Shown here: positions 42,958-52,222 of the stretch, one piece after another
Position numbering within the stretch: position 1 is the stretch's first letter
How the letters are laid out: the number at the start of each line of letters is the position of its first letter
Assembly: GCF_016863655.1 (NCBI RefSeq)
Contig: NZ_BOPH01000062.1
Location: forward strand, 1-64,000
Length of the DNA stretch: 64,000 nucleotides
DNA from: Virgisporangium ochraceum
GTDB lineage: Bacteria; Actinomycetota; Actinomycetes; Mycobacteriales; Micromonosporaceae
Reading direction: 5' to 3'
Program-made: the position numbers and the translations under genes
Notes under the pieces: generated by a model
Database searches by the model: none
Told to the model about the DNA's origin: nothing
The model's input: only the letters and a program-made list of their open reading frames with translations

Positions 42958-44262
42958 ATGACCGGCCCGCCCACGATGCGCCGGGTGGCTGAGCTCGCGC
43001 TACCGGCGCTGGTGGTGCTCGCTATCGAACCGACGTACGTGCTGGTCGACACCGCGGTCGTCGGGCACCTGGGTCGGGTGCCGCTCGCCGGGCTGGCGAT
43101 CGGTGGCAGCGTCCTCACGGTCGCGGCGTGGCTGGGCACCGTCGTGTCGTACGGCACCACCGCCCGGGTCGCCCGCCGGTTCGGGGCCGGCCAGCGCGCC
43201 GAGGCCATCGCCGAGGGCGTGCAGGGCTCCTGGCTCGCGCTCGGGTTCGGGCTCATGGTCGCGCTGCTGGCGCAGGTCGGCGCGGGTCCGCTCACCACGG
43301 CCATGGCCGGCGGCGACGCCGAGGTGGCCGCCGCGGCGGCCACCTGGCTGCGGGTCGCCTCGCTCGGTGCGCCGGGCCTGCTGCTCGCCACCGCCGGCAA
43401 CGGCTGGATGCGCGGCGTGCAGGACATGCGCCGTCCCCTCTACTACGTGCTGTCGGCGAGCCTGCTGTCGGCCGTGCTCTGCCCGCTGCTGGTCTACCCG
43501 GCCGGATTCGGGCTGGTGGGTTCCGCGATCGCGAACGCGGTCGCGCAGACGCTCTGCGGCCTGCTGTTCGTGCGGGCACTGGTGCGGGAGCGGGCGCCGA
43601 TGCGCCCCGATCTCACCGTGCTGCGCGGCCAGCTCGTGATGGGCCGCGACCTGTTGCTGCGCGGAGCCGCGATGCAGGGGTCGTTCCTCAGCGCCACGGT
43701 GGTCGCGGCGAGCTTCGGGTCGGCCGCGGTCGCCGGTCACCAGATCGCGCTCCAGCTCTGGATGTTCTGCACGCTGGCCCAGGACGCGGTGGCGATCGCC
43801 GCGCAGTCGCTGATCGGCGCCGAACTCGGCGGCGGCCGCGCCGACGGCGCGCGCTGGCTGGCCCGGCGGGTCGCGCTGGTCGGCGTCGTCACCGGGGTGG
43901 GCTTCGCGATCGTGATCGGCATCGGGGCCACGTTCATGCCCGGACTGTTCACCGGCGACGGCGCGGTGATCGACCAGGCGCTGCTGGCGTGGCCCTGGTT
44001 CGTGGCGATGCAACCGTTCGCCGGGCTGCTGTTCGCGCTCGACGGCGTGCTGCTGGGCGCCGGCGACACCCGGTTCCTGCGCAACCTCACGATCGTCGCC
44101 GGGTTCGGCGTGTTCATGCCCGGCGCGCTGCTGGCGGGTTGGCTCGACCTCGGACTCGGCGGGGTGTGGGCGGCGTTGGCGCTGTTCATCGTCGCGCGGC
44201 TCGTGGGGATGCTGGTGCGCGTGCGGTCGGGCCGGTGGGCGAGGGTCGGCGCCACGGTCTGA
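42958..44262 (+). CDS. MATE-family multidrug efflux transporter (DinF type)
   Basis: A 434-residue exporter with about 12 TM helices in two halves. N-terminal IEPTYVLVDTAVVGHLGRVPLAGLAIGGSV and the mid-protein FLSATVVAASFGSAAVAGHQIALQLWMF are the two repeat starts. It lies between rbfA and truB as dinF does in mycobacteria. Substrate unknown. ATG at 42958; an upstream in-frame start has no support. Confidence 0.9.
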   Translation: MTGPPTMRRVAELALPALVVLAIEPTYVLVDTAVVGHLGRVPLAGLAIGGSVLTVAAWLGTVVSYGTTARVARRFGAGQRAEAIAEGVQGSWLALGFGLMVALLAQVGAGPLTTAMAGGDAEVAAAAATWLRVASLGAPGLLLATAGNGWMRGVQDMRRPLYYVLSASLLSAVLCPLLVYPAGFGLVGSAIANAVAQTLCGLLFVRALVRERAPMRPDLTVLRGQLVMGRDLLLRGAAMQGSFLSATVVAASFGSAAVAGHQIALQLWMFCTLAQDAVAIAAQSLIGAELGGGRADGARWLARRVALVGVVTGVGFAIVIGIGATFMPGLFTGDGAVIDQALLAWPWFVAMQPFAGLLFALDGVLLGAGDTRFLRNLTIVAGFGVFMPGALLAGWLDLGLGGVWAALALFIVARLVGMLVRVRSGRWARVGATV

Positions 44263-44267
44263 ACGCA

Positions 44268-44273
44268 TAAGGT
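44268..44273 (+). promoter_or_regulatory. -10 element TAAGGT of truB
   Basis: TAAGGT ends 8 nt before the GTG at 44282; no SD is visible. Confidence 0.4.
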
Positions 44274-44281
44274 GTGCATCC

Positions 44282-45157
44282 GTGAACAGGGGTGGCATCG
44301 TCGTCGTCGACAAGCCGGCCGGCATGACGTCGCACGACGTCGTGGCCCGGGTGCGGCGGCTGGCCGGTACCCGGCGGGTGGGGCACGGCGGAACGCTCGA
44401 CCCGATGGCGACCGGTGTGCTGGTGCTCGGCGTCGAGCGGGCGACCCGGCTGCTCACCTACGTGGTCGGCGGCACCAAGCGGTACCTGGGAACGATCCGG
44501 CTCGGTCAGTCGACCGTCACCGACGACGCCGAGGGCGAGGTCACCTCGACGGCGAGCGCCCACGCGGTCCCGGACGATCTGATCGCGCAGGGGATCGCGG
44601 CCCTGACCGGCGCGATCCAGCAGGTGCCCAGCTCGGTGAGCGCCATCAAGATCAAGGGCCAGCGGGCGTACGCGAAGGTCCGCAAGGGCGAGGACGTGGA
44701 GCTGGCCGCCCGGCCGGTCACGGTGTCGCGGTTCGACCTGCTGGCGACGCGCCGCCACGGCGACCTCATCGACCTCGACGTCGACGTCGAGTGCTCGTCC
44801 GGCACCTACATCCGGGCGCTGGCCCGGGACCTGGGCGCCGCCCTGAACGTCGGCGGACACCTGACGGCGCTGCGGCGCACCGCGGTCGGCGGGTTCACGC
44901 TCGCCGAGGCCGCCACGCTCGAGGAGCTCGCCGAAAACCCGATCAACCTCGACATCTCGGCGGCCGCCGCCCGGCTCATGCCGCGGCGCGAGGCCACCGA
45001 GGCCGAGACGCGGACGCTGCGCCACGGCGGTCCGCTCTCGACGGTCGGCATCGCCGGCCCGTACGCGGTGTTCGACCCGGCCGGCGAGGTGCTGGCCGTG
45101 GTGTCCGAGCGGGACGGGCGGGCCCGCCCCGAGATCGTGCTCGTGGGAGGAGACTGA
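44282..45157 (+). CDS. truB: tRNA pseudouridine-55 synthase TruB
   Basis: A 291-residue enzyme that makes pseudouridine 55 in tRNA. Catalytic Asp is in GHGGTLDPMATGVLVLGVERATRL. GIVVVDKPAGMTSHDVV is the N-terminal signature. C-terminal PUA-like region follows (LRHGGPLSTVGIAGPYAVFD). GTG start. Its TGA overlaps the ribF ATG by one base. Confidence 0.95.
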   Translation: MNRGGIVVVDKPAGMTSHDVVARVRRLAGTRRVGHGGTLDPMATGVLVLGVERATRLLTYVVGGTKRYLGTIRLGQSTVTDDAEGEVTSTASAHAVPDDLIAQGIAALTGAIQQVPSSVSAIKIKGQRAYAKVRKGEDVELAARPVTVSRFDLLATRRHGDLIDLDVDVECSSGTYIRALARDLGAALNVGGHLTALRRTAVGGFTLAEAATLEELAENPINLDISAAAARLMPRREATEAETRTLRHGGPLSTVGIAGPYAVFDPAGEVLAVVSERDGRARPEIVLVGGD

Positions 45158-46245
45158 TGCTCAGGTGGCGGGGTCTGGACTCGGTGCCGGGCGGGTGGGG
45201 CCGGTCGGTGGTGACGATCGGCGTGTTCGACGGCGTCCATCGGGGCCACCAGCAGATCATCGGGCACACCGTGAAGCGGGCCCGGGAGACCGGCGTGCCG
45301 GCGGTCGTCATGACGTTCGACCCGCACCCGGCCGAGGTCGTGCGACCCGGGTCGCACCCGGCGGTGCTCACCGAGCCCGGACGGAAGGCCGACCTGATCG
45401 CGGGCCTCGGGGTCGACGCGCTGTGCGTCATCCCGTTCACGCTCGACTTCTCGAAGCTGTCGGCCGAGGGCTTCGTGCACGACGTGCTGGTCGACACGCT
45501 GCACGCCAGCCTCGTCGTGGTGGGGGAGAACTTCCGGTTCGGGCACAAGGCGGCCGGTGACGTCGACCTGCTGCGCCGGCTCGGCCGAACGTTCGGCTTC
45601 GGGGTGGAGGCGGCGCCACTGGTGTCGGGCGGCGACACCGTCTTCTCGTCCACCTACATCCGCTCGTTGATCGCGGCGGGTGACGTGGGAGCGGCGGCCG
45701 CCGCGCTCGGACGCCCCCACCGCCTCGAAGGTGTGGTGGTGCGCGGTGACCAGCGCGGACGGCAGCTCGGCTTCCCGACGGCGAACCTGATGAGCGGCCA
45801 GTACGCCGCGGTGCCGGCCGACGGCGTGTACGCCGCACGGGTGGCGATCGGCCACCCCACACCCACCCGGCCCGGGGCCGGCTTCGCCTGGACCGAGGAG
45901 CGTAGGGAGCGCAGCGACTGGAGCGACGAGGGAAGGCGAAGCCGGGAAGGCCCCGGGCCCGCGCCCGCGGACGCGGGCGCATCGGGTAGCGCGGATCGGA
46001 TGGGTGCCGTCTCGGTGGGGACGAACCCCACCTTTTCCGGCCGGGAGCGGCGGGTCGAGGCGTTCATCCTCGACTTCGACGCCGACATCTACGGCGAGCG
46101 GATCGCGATCGACTTCGTCGAGCGGCTGCGTGAGCAGCGCACCTACACGTCGCTGCCGCCACTCGTGGAGCAGATCAACGACGACGTCGCCCGCACCAGG
46201 GGCCTCCTGAGCGAACCTGGTACGGTTGGGGAGTCCGCCGGCTGA
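45157..46245 (+). CDS. ribF: bifunctional riboflavin kinase/FAD synthetase with in-frame insertion
   Basis: A 362-residue enzyme making FMN then FAD. FAD synthetase motifs: TIGVFDGVHRGHQQIIG, FDPHPAEVVRPG, FRFGHKAAGDVDLL and SSTYIRSLI. The kinase half has GRQLGFPTANLM and VSVGTNPTFSG, then EAFILDFDADIYGE. Between these, residues about 237-282 are an extra Arg/Glu/Pro-rich stretch (GFAWTEERRERSDWSDEG) encoded by a palindromic DNA element. It lies in a loop of the beta-barrel. SD GGGAGGAG. Coupled to truB. Confidence 0.92.
   Translation: MLRWRGLDSVPGGWGRSVVTIGVFDGVHRGHQQIIGHTVKRARETGVPAVVMTFDPHPAEVVRPGSHPAVLTEPGRKADLIAGLGVDALCVIPFTLDFSKLSAEGFVHDVLVDTLHASLVVVGENFRFGHKAAGDVDLLRRLGRTFGFGVEAAPLVSGGDTVFSSTYIRSLIAAGDVGAAAAALGRPHRLEGVVVRGDQRGRQLGFPTANLMSGQYAAVPADGVYAARVAIGHPTPTRPGAGFAWTEERRERSDWSDEGRRSREGPGPAPADAGASGSADRMGAVSVGTNPTFSGRERRVEAFILDFDADIYGERIAIDFVERLREQRTYTSLPPLVEQINDDVARTRGLLSEPGTVGESAG
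45871..45956. repeat. palindromic element inside ribF
   Basis: The outer arms CCCGGGGCC (45871-45879) and GGCCCCGGG (45948-45956), and the inner arms GGCTTCGCCT (45880-45889) and AGGCGAAGCC (45934-45943), are perfect inverted repeats. The centre holds three GGAGCG units. A 15-nt stretch at 45950-45964 recurs at 54976-54990 in another intergenic region. This looks like a small dispersed repeat inserted in frame. Confidence 0.7.
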
Positions 46246-46276
46246 TCCGGCGGTTCATCGTGCCCCGTTTCGGGGC
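46235..46276 (+). terminator. two hairpins between ribF and rpsO
   Basis: CCGCCGG-CTGAT-CCGGCGG (46235-46253) overlaps the ribF stop. GCCCCG-TTT-CGGGGC (46262-46276) follows. They may terminate ribF or form the rpsO leader; no T tract. Confidence 0.45.
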
Positions 46277-46341
46277 GCACCCCGGTCGCCTGCCCGACGC
46301 CGCGGGCCCGGGACACCCGGTGACAATCATTGAGGGAGAAC

Positions 46342-46611
46342 ATGGCGCTCGACACCGACCAGAAGAACGAGATCATCGCTGAGTACAAGACCGCCGAGGG
46401 CGACACCGGTTCTCCGGAGGTCCAGGTCGCGATGCTCAGCAAGCGGATCCGCGACCTCACCGAGCACCTGCGGATGCACAAGCACGACCATCACAGCCGC
46501 CGCGGCCTGCTCCTGCTGGTCGGTCGCCGCCGCCGGCTCCTGAACTACCTCCAGAAGACCGACATCGCGCGGTACCGGACGCTGATCGAGCGTCTCGGCC
46601 TGCGTCGATAG
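46342..46611 (+). CDS. rpsO: 30S ribosomal protein S15
   Basis: An 89-residue primary 16S rRNA binder. ALDTDQKNEIIAEYKTAEGDTGSPEVQVAML and the LMGR-like HHSRRGLLLLVGRRRRLLNYL are the family core. GAGGGAG lies 5 nt before the ATG. It is followed by a good terminator and then pnp, the usual rpsO-pnp order. Confidence 0.97.
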   Translation: MALDTDQKNEIIAEYKTAEGDTGSPEVQVAMLSKRIRDLTEHLRMHKHDHHSRRGLLLLVGRRRRLLNYLQKTDIARYRTLIERLGLRR

Positions 46612-46617
46612 GCTTCC

Positions 46618-46655
46618 GAGGGAGCGGCGTAACTCGCCGCTCCCTCTCGTTTTCT
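46618..46655 (+). terminator. rpsO terminator
   Basis: A 12-bp perfect stem (GAGGGAGCGGCG with CGCCGCTCCCTC), loop TAACT, then TCGTTTTCTG. The clearest intrinsic terminator in the window. Confidence 0.85.
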
Positions 46656-46827
46656 GTAACACTGGTGCGCACGCCCCGTGAGCGACGGTGCACCGGTCCT
46701 CGGTAGTGGCTTTCGGATCTGCTGCAAAACCGCAAACCGCGAGCTTCGATCGAAGACCGGCGGCCGGTCGCTCTGGGTGGGGCACCTCGACGAACACGCG
46801 TCGTAATCAAAAGGAGTACACACCCAC

Positions 46828-49296
46828 ATGACCCAGCCGACGTCTCTCGGCACCCACCAATCCCGCGCAGTGATCGACAATGGTGCGCGCGGCACCCGTG
46901 AAGTGATCTTCTCGACCGGGCGGCTGGCCCGGCAGGCCGCCGGTTCGGTCATCGCCCAGCTGGGCGAGACCGTGGTCCTCTCGGCCACCACCGCCAGCAA
47001 GAACCCCCGCGACAACTTCGACTTCTTCCCGCTGACGGTCGACGTCGAGGAGCGGATGTACGCCGCCGGGCGGATCCCCGGCTCGTTCTTCCGCCGCGAG
47101 GGCCGCCCCAGCGAAGACGCGATCCTCACCTGCCGGCTCATCGACCGCCCGCTGCGGCCCACGTTCCAGAAGGGCCTGCGCAACGAGGTCCAGGTCGTCG
47201 AGACCGTGCTGGCGCTCGACCCGCAGATCCCGTACGACGTCGTGGCGATCAACGCCGCGTCGGCGTCGACGAAGCTCTCCGGCCTGCCGTTCAGCGGCCC
47301 GGTCGGCGCCACCCGCATGGCGCACGTCGAGGGCCAGTGGGTCGCGTTCCCCACCAACGACGAGATCGCCAAGGCCACGTTCGACATGGTCGTCGCCGGG
47401 CGGGCGCTGCCCGACGGTGAAGTGGCGATCATGATGGTCGAGGCCGAGGCCACCGAGCACACCGCTGCCCTCGTCGCCGCCGGCGCGTCCGCTCCCACCG
47501 AAGACGTGGTGGCGGCGGGCCTGGAGGCCGCGAAGCCGGCCATCCGCGAGCTGTGCCGGGCGCAGTCCGAGCTGGCCGAGGTCGCCGCGAAGCCGGTCCA
47601 GGAGTTCCCGGTCTTCCTGGAGTACCAGGACGACGCCTACGAGGCCGTCGCCGAGATCGCCCGGGCCGACGTCGCCGAGGCGCTGAAGATCGCTCCGAAG
47701 GCCGAGCGCGAAGAGGCGCTCGACCGGGTCAAGGACTCCGTGGTCGAGCGGCTCGCCGCCCGCTTCGAGGGTCGCGAGAAGGAGCTCGGCGCCGCGGTCC
47801 GGTCGCTCACCAAGAACGAGGTGCGTGCCCGGGTCCTGCGTGAGCAGATCCGCATCGACGGCCGCGGCCTGCGCGACATCCGTCCGCTCACCGCGGAGAT
47901 CGGCGTGCTGCCGCGGGTGCACGGTTCGGCGCTGTTCGAGCGCGGCGAGACCCAGATCATGGGTGTCACCACGCTGAACATGCTGCGCATGGAGCAGACG
48001 CTCGACACGCTCGGCCTCGCGAAGTCCAAGCGGTACATGCACAACTACAACTTCCCGCCCTACTCGGTCGGCGAGACCGGCCGGGTCGGCGCGCCGAAGC
48101 GGCGCGAAATCGGGCACGGCGCGCTCGCCGAGCGGGCCCTGATCCCGGTGCTGCCGACGCGTGAGGAGTTCCCGTACGCGATCCGGCAGGTGTCGGAGGC
48201 GTTCGGCTCCAACGGGTCCACCTCGATGGGCTCGGTCTGCGCGTCGACGATGGCGCTCCTGTCGGCCGGTGTGCCGCTGAAGGCGCCGGTCGCGGGCATC
48301 GCGATGGGCCTGATCTCCGACGAGGTCGAGGGCAAGACCGAGTACGTCACGCTCACCGACATCCTCGGTGCCGAGGACGCGTTCGGCGACATGGACTTCA
48401 AGGTCGCCGGCACGCGGGAGTACGTCACCGCGCTGCAGCTCGACACCAAGCTCGACGGCATCCCGTCCGACGTGCTGGCGGCGGCTCTGCAGCAGGCGCA
48501 CGAGGCCCGCCAGACGATCCTCGATGTGATGGAGGAGGCGATCGCGGGGCCGGCGGAGATGTCCGACCATGCGCCGCGCGTCACCACCATCAAGATCCCG
48601 GTCGACAAGATCGGCGCGGTCATCGGCCCGAAGGGCCAGATGATCAACGCGATCCAGGACGAGACCGGCGCCGACATCACCATCGAGGACGACGGCACCA
48701 TCTACGTCGGCGCCACCGACGGTCCCTCGGCGCAGGCGGCGGTCGAGCGCATCAACGCGATCGCCAACCCGACGCTGCCGAAGGTCGGCGACCGCTTCCT
48801 CGGCACCGTGGTGAAGACGGCCGCGTTCGGCGCGTTCGTCTCGCTGCTGCCGGGCCGCGACGGCCTGCTGCACATCTCGAAGGTGGGCGACGGCAAGCGG
48901 GTCGAGCGCGTGGAGGACTTCCTCAACGTGGGCGACAAGGTCGAGGTCCAGATCGCCGACATCGACGCGCGGGGCAAGGTGTACCTCGACAAGGTGCGCC
49001 CCGACGGCGAGGTCGCGCCGGCCGCCGAGGGTGGCGGGGGCGACCGCGGTGGCGACCGCGGCCCGCGCCGTGACCGCGGCGACCGCGGCCCGCGCGGTGA
49101 CCGTGGCGGTGACCGCGGCGGTGACCGTGGCGGTGACCGTGGCCCGCGCCGCGAGCCGCGGGGCGACCGCGACGGCGCTCCCCGCGCCGCGTCCGCCGAC
49201 GGCGGCGGCTCGCCGTCAGGCGAGGGCGGCGGCGGAGAGTCCGCTGACGGCGGCGAGGGCGGCGAGTTCCGTCGCCGGCGCCAGCGCCGCGACTGA
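46828..49296 (+). CDS. pnp: polynucleotide phosphorylase / guanosine pentaphosphate synthetase
   Basis: An 822-residue 3'-5' phosphorolytic exoribonuclease. Two RNase PH-like domains (GETVVLSATTAS, and EQTLDTLGLAKSKRY to GSNGSTSMGSVCASTMALL) flank a helical segment. KH (GAVIGPKGQMINAIQDETG) and S1 (GAFVSLLPGRDGLLHIS) domains follow. The last 90 residues are a GDRGG/RRDRGDRG repeat tail, disordered and RNA-binding in character. SD AAAGGAG. The start matches the family. Confidence 0.97.
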   Translation: MTQPTSLGTHQSRAVIDNGARGTREVIFSTGRLARQAAGSVIAQLGETVVLSATTASKNPRDNFDFFPLTVDVEERMYAAGRIPGSFFRREGRPSEDAILTCRLIDRPLRPTFQKGLRNEVQVVETVLALDPQIPYDVVAINAASASTKLSGLPFSGPVGATRMAHVEGQWVAFPTNDEIAKATFDMVVAGRALPDGEVAIMMVEAEATEHTAALVAAGASAPTEDVVAAGLEAAKPAIRELCRAQSELAEVAAKPVQEFPVFLEYQDDAYEAVAEIARADVAEALKIAPKAEREEALDRVKDSVVERLAARFEGREKELGAAVRSLTKNEVRARVLREQIRIDGRGLRDIRPLTAEIGVLPRVHGSALFERGETQIMGVTTLNMLRMEQTLDTLGLAKSKRYMHNYNFPPYSVGETGRVGAPKRREIGHGALAERALIPVLPTREEFPYAIRQVSEAFGSNGSTSMGSVCASTMALLSAGVPLKAPVAGIAMGLISDEVEGKTEYVTLTDILGAEDAFGDMDFKVAGTREYVTALQLDTKLDGIPSDVLAAALQQAHEARQTILDVMEEAIAGPAEMSDHAPRVTTIKIPVDKIGAVIGPKGQMINAIQDETGADITIEDDGTIYVGATDGPSAQAAVERINAIANPTLPKVGDRFLGTVVKTAAFGAFVSLLPGRDGLLHISKVGDGKRVERVEDFLNVGDKVEVQIADIDARGKVYLDKVRPDGEVAPAAEGGGGDRGGDRGPRRDRGDRGPRGDRGGDRGGDRGGDRGPRREPRGDRDGAPRAASADGGGSPSGEGGGGESADGGEGGEFRRRRQRRD

Positions 49297-49301
49297 CCAC
49301 C

Positions 49302-49381
49302 TCCGGCGCGGGCGCGTCAGCGCCGCGCCGGACTGATCGACAGGCATGACCGGGGCGCCTCGACTGGATTCGGGGCGCCCC
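49302..49381 (+). terminator. two hairpins after pnp
   Basis: TCCGGCGCGG with CCGCGCCGGA (49302-49332) and GGGGCGCC with GGCGCCCC (49352-49381). They lie in the 114-nt gap before the M16 gene. Confidence 0.55.
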
Positions 49382-49410
49382 GCCCCTTACCCACACCCCC
49401 GAGCAGGAAC

Positions 49411-50694
49411 ATGAACGCTGACACTATGCGCCGCACCGTCCTCCCGAACGGCGTGCGGGTTCTCACCGAGGCGATCCCGACGATGCGCAGCGCGGCGGTG
49501 GGCGTCTGGGTCGGCGTCGGCGCCCGCGACGAGACCCCCGCCCAGTCCGGCGTCTCGCACTTCCTCGAGCACCTGCTGTTCAAGGGCACCGAGAAGCGCT
49601 CGGCGATGGACATCTCCAGCGAGATCGAGGCGGTGGGCGGCGAGACCAACGCGTTCACCACCAAGGAGTACACCTGCTACTACGCGCGCATCCTCGACGC
49701 CGACCTGCCGATGGCCGTCGATGTCATGTGTGACGTGGTGGCCAACTCGCTGCTCGCGGCCGGCGACGTCGAGACCGAGCGCGGCGTGATCCTCGAAGAG
49801 ATCGCGATGCAGGACGACGAGCCCGGCGACGAGGTGCACGACCTGTTCACCGAGGCCGTGTTCGGCGACCACCCGCTCGGTCAGCGCATCAGCGGGTCCA
49901 CCGAGACCATCGGCGCGCTCACCCGCGACGAGATCAACGACTTCTACCGCTCGCGCTACACGGCGCCGGCGATCGTCATCGCCGCCGCCGGCAACCTCGA
50001 CCATGACGCCGTCGTGGCCGGGGTGGTCGCGGGGCTGTCCGGCCGTCGCGGTTTTGAGGAGACGGGCCGCGCCCTGTCGCCGCGGGCGGCGTCGCCCCTG
50101 GTGGTGCCGCGTACGGGACAGGTCGTGCTGCTCGACAAGGACACCGAGCAGGCCCACGTGGTGCTCGGTGGCGGCGGGCTGGCCCGCGGCGACGAGCGGC
50201 GCTTCGCGCTGGGCGTCCTCAACAACGTTCTCGGCGGCGGCATGTCGAGCCGGCTGTTCCAGGAGATCCGGGAGAAGCGCGGGCTGGCGTACTCGGTCTA
50301 CTCGTTCACGTCGCTCTACGCCGACTCGGGGCTCTTCGGCGTCTACGCCGGCTGCGCGCCGGGCAAGGTCGACGAGGTGCTCGCGATCACCCGCGACGAG
50401 CTCGCGAAGGCCGCGGCGAGCGGTCTCACCGACTCGGAGGTGGCCCGCGGCAAGGGGATGCTGAAGGGCGCGCTGGTGCTCGGCCTGGAGGACACCGGGT
50501 CGCGGATGAGCAGGCTGGGCAAGGGCGAGTTGCTGCACCCCGACCTGCTGTCGGTCGACGAGATCCTGGCCCGGGTCGACCGGGTGACCACCGACGAGGT
50601 CGCGGCGGTGGCCGCGGAGCTGCTCGACTGCCGGCCGTCGTTGGCGGTGATCGGGCCGTTCGACGACCGCGACTTCAGTCCGGCGGTGGCCTGA
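49411..50694 (+). CDS. M16 family zinc metallopeptidase (processing-peptidase-like)
   Basis: A 427-residue protease. The inverted zinc motif HxxEH is HFLEHLLF, with the second Glu in ETERGVILEEIAM. The C-terminal half ends with the EIREKRGLAYSVYSF motif. Related to Rv2782c of M. tuberculosis, which also follows pnp. It is a cytosolic enzyme without a signal peptide. dapB follows after 16 nt. Confidence 0.92.
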   Translation: MNADTMRRTVLPNGVRVLTEAIPTMRSAAVGVWVGVGARDETPAQSGVSHFLEHLLFKGTEKRSAMDISSEIEAVGGETNAFTTKEYTCYYARILDADLPMAVDVMCDVVANSLLAAGDVETERGVILEEIAMQDDEPGDEVHDLFTEAVFGDHPLGQRISGSTETIGALTRDEINDFYRSRYTAPAIVIAAAGNLDHDAVVAGVVAGLSGRRGFEETGRALSPRAASPLVVPRTGQVVLLDKDTEQAHVVLGGGGLARGDERRFALGVLNNVLGGGMSSRLFQEIREKRGLAYSVYSFTSLYADSGLFGVYAGCAPGKVDEVLAITRDELAKAAASGLTDSEVARGKGMLKGALVLGLEDTGSRMSRLGKGELLHPDLLSVDEILARVDRVTTDEVAAVAAELLDCRPSLAVIGPFDDRDFSPAVA

Positions 50695-50697
50695 CAG

Positions 50698-50703
50698 TAA
50701 GTT
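50698..50703 (+). promoter_or_regulatory. -10 element TAAGTT of dapB
   Basis: TAAGTT ends 7 nt before the GTG at 50711, just after the M16 stop. No SD. Confidence 0.45.
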
Positions 50704-50710
50704 GTCCCGC

Positions 50711-51460
50711 GTGACAACAGAACCACTGCGCGTCGGGGTGCTGGGAGCACGCGGCCGAATGGGTACCGAGGTGTGCCGTGCCGTCGAGGGTGCCGCCGAC
50801 ATGGACCTGGTGGCCACGGTCGACGAGGGCGACGCCCTGTCGCTCGTCACCGACGCCGGCGCCGAGGTGGTGGTCGACTTCACCACCCCCGACACCGTGA
50901 TGGACAACCTGCACTGGTGCGTCGAGCAGGGCATCCACGCGGTGGTGGGTACGAGCGGCTTCTCGCAGGCCCGGCTCGACCGGGTCGCGGCGTGGCTGGT
51001 CCACAAGCCCGACCTGGGCGTGGTGGTCGCGCCGAACTTCGCGGTCGGCGCGGTGCTGATGATGGAGTTCGCGTCGCGGGCCGCGAAGTACTTCGAGTCG
51101 GTCGAGATCGTCGAGCTGCACCACCCGAAGAAGCTCGACGCGCCGAGCGGCACCGCGGTGCGCACGGCCGAGCTCATCGCGGAGGCGCGCGAGGCTGCCG
51201 GCTGCGCGCCGATCCCCGACGCCACCAAAGACGAACTCGACGGCGCGCGTGGCGCGTCGGTGGGCGGGGTGCGGGTGCACTCGATCCGCTCGGCGGGTCT
51301 GGTGGCGCACCAGGAGGTGCTGTTCGGCGGCACGGGCGAGACCCTGACCCTGCGGCACGACTCGTACGAGCGCGTGTCGTTCATGCCGGGGGTGCTCCTG
51401 GCCGTCCGGGCGGTGCGGAACCGGCCCGGACTGACCGTCGGCCTCGGAAATCTCCTGTGA
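50711..51460 (+). CDS. dapB: 4-hydroxy-tetrahydrodipicolinate reductase
   Basis: A 249-residue NAD(P)H enzyme of the diaminopimelate/lysine pathway. N-terminal RVGVLGARGRMGTEV binds the nucleotide. VVGTSGFS and the active-site VEIVELHHPKKLDAPSGTA are present. GTG at 50711 is chosen over TTG at 50702 because of the -10 spacing. dapA lies about 7 kb downstream. Confidence 0.95.
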   Translation: MTTEPLRVGVLGARGRMGTEVCRAVEGAADMDLVATVDEGDALSLVTDAGAEVVVDFTTPDTVMDNLHWCVEQGIHAVVGTSGFSQARLDRVAAWLVHKPDLGVVVAPNFAVGAVLMMEFASRAAKYFESVEIVELHHPKKLDAPSGTAVRTAELIAEAREAAGCAPIPDATKDELDGARGASVGGVRVHSIRSAGLVAHQEVLFGGTGETLTLRHDSYERVSFMPGVLLAVRAVRNRPGLTVGLGNLL

Positions 51461-51473
51461 ATCTTCCGAGCCA

Positions 51474-52049
51474 TTAGAGACGCGTTCGATACCTGACCTG
51501 CGGCACGAGTAGGTCGTCGACATCCAGCGCGCGGGCGGCGCCGTCGGGTGCCCAACCGGCCGACGTGAGAAAGCTCACGGTGGCGGCGTCGTCCCTGAAC
51601 ACCCAGAACACGGCGGTGTCGAAGCCATCCTGCCGCCAGTGATCGACAGATGCGCTGAGTAACCGGCTGCCGTGGCCCCGGCGGCCCCATCGCGGCTCGA
51701 CCATCAACTCGGTGACCGCAACCGTTCCGTCACTCAGCGCGTTGTGATTCTCGTCGGGAGCGAGCGCCGACGGGTCTGCCGGGCCTGACGCCGCAAACCC
51801 CGCACGGTAGGCTTGCCCCGGTTTCGTGCCAGGCTTTTCTGCCTGCTCAACCGCTACCAGCACACGATGCTGTGATGTTGGAGGAGACGTCACCGCGTCT
51901 TCCCACTGCCGAGTGAGCCAGTTTTGATCAAGCTGATCGATCACTGTCCGTGGAATGAAACGGTCGTAGGCGACCTGCCAGGTCGTCATTTGGATTCGGG
52001 CAATTTCGCCCGGATCATCGGGTGTCGCAACCCGGACGTAACACAGCAC
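51474..52049 (-). CDS. GNAT-family N-acetyltransferase
   Basis: A 191-residue protein. YVRVATPDDPGEIARIQMTTW is a typical GNAT start. The acetyl-CoA site VTELMVEPRWGRRGHGSRLL is conserved, then FWVFRDDAATVSFLTSAGW. GTG at 52049 fits actinobacterial relatives. It converges on dapB with a 13-nt gap. Substrate unknown. Confidence 0.85.
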   Translation of the reverse strand: MLCYVRVATPDDPGEIARIQMTTWQVAYDRFIPRTVIDQLDQNWLTRQWEDAVTSPPTSQHRVLVAVEQAEKPGTKPGQAYRAGFAASGPADPSALAPDENHNALSDGTVAVTELMVEPRWGRRGHGSRLLSASVDHWRQDGFDTAVFWVFRDDAATVSFLTSAGWAPDGAARALDVDDLLVPQVRYRTRL

Positions 52050-52222
52050 CACAAAGCAAAGGGTACGTACCGGTTTCGTAACGAGACGTGCAGGGTGGGC
52101 GTGCCGCACCCCACCCTTGACGCGGGCGGCGGCAAAGGTGTTCGAGCCAACTGTCGGGGCAAGTGTTCGGGCCCTGCTTTCTGGGCAGAGTCAACCGAGG
52201 TCTGATCGAGGAGGGCACAGGC

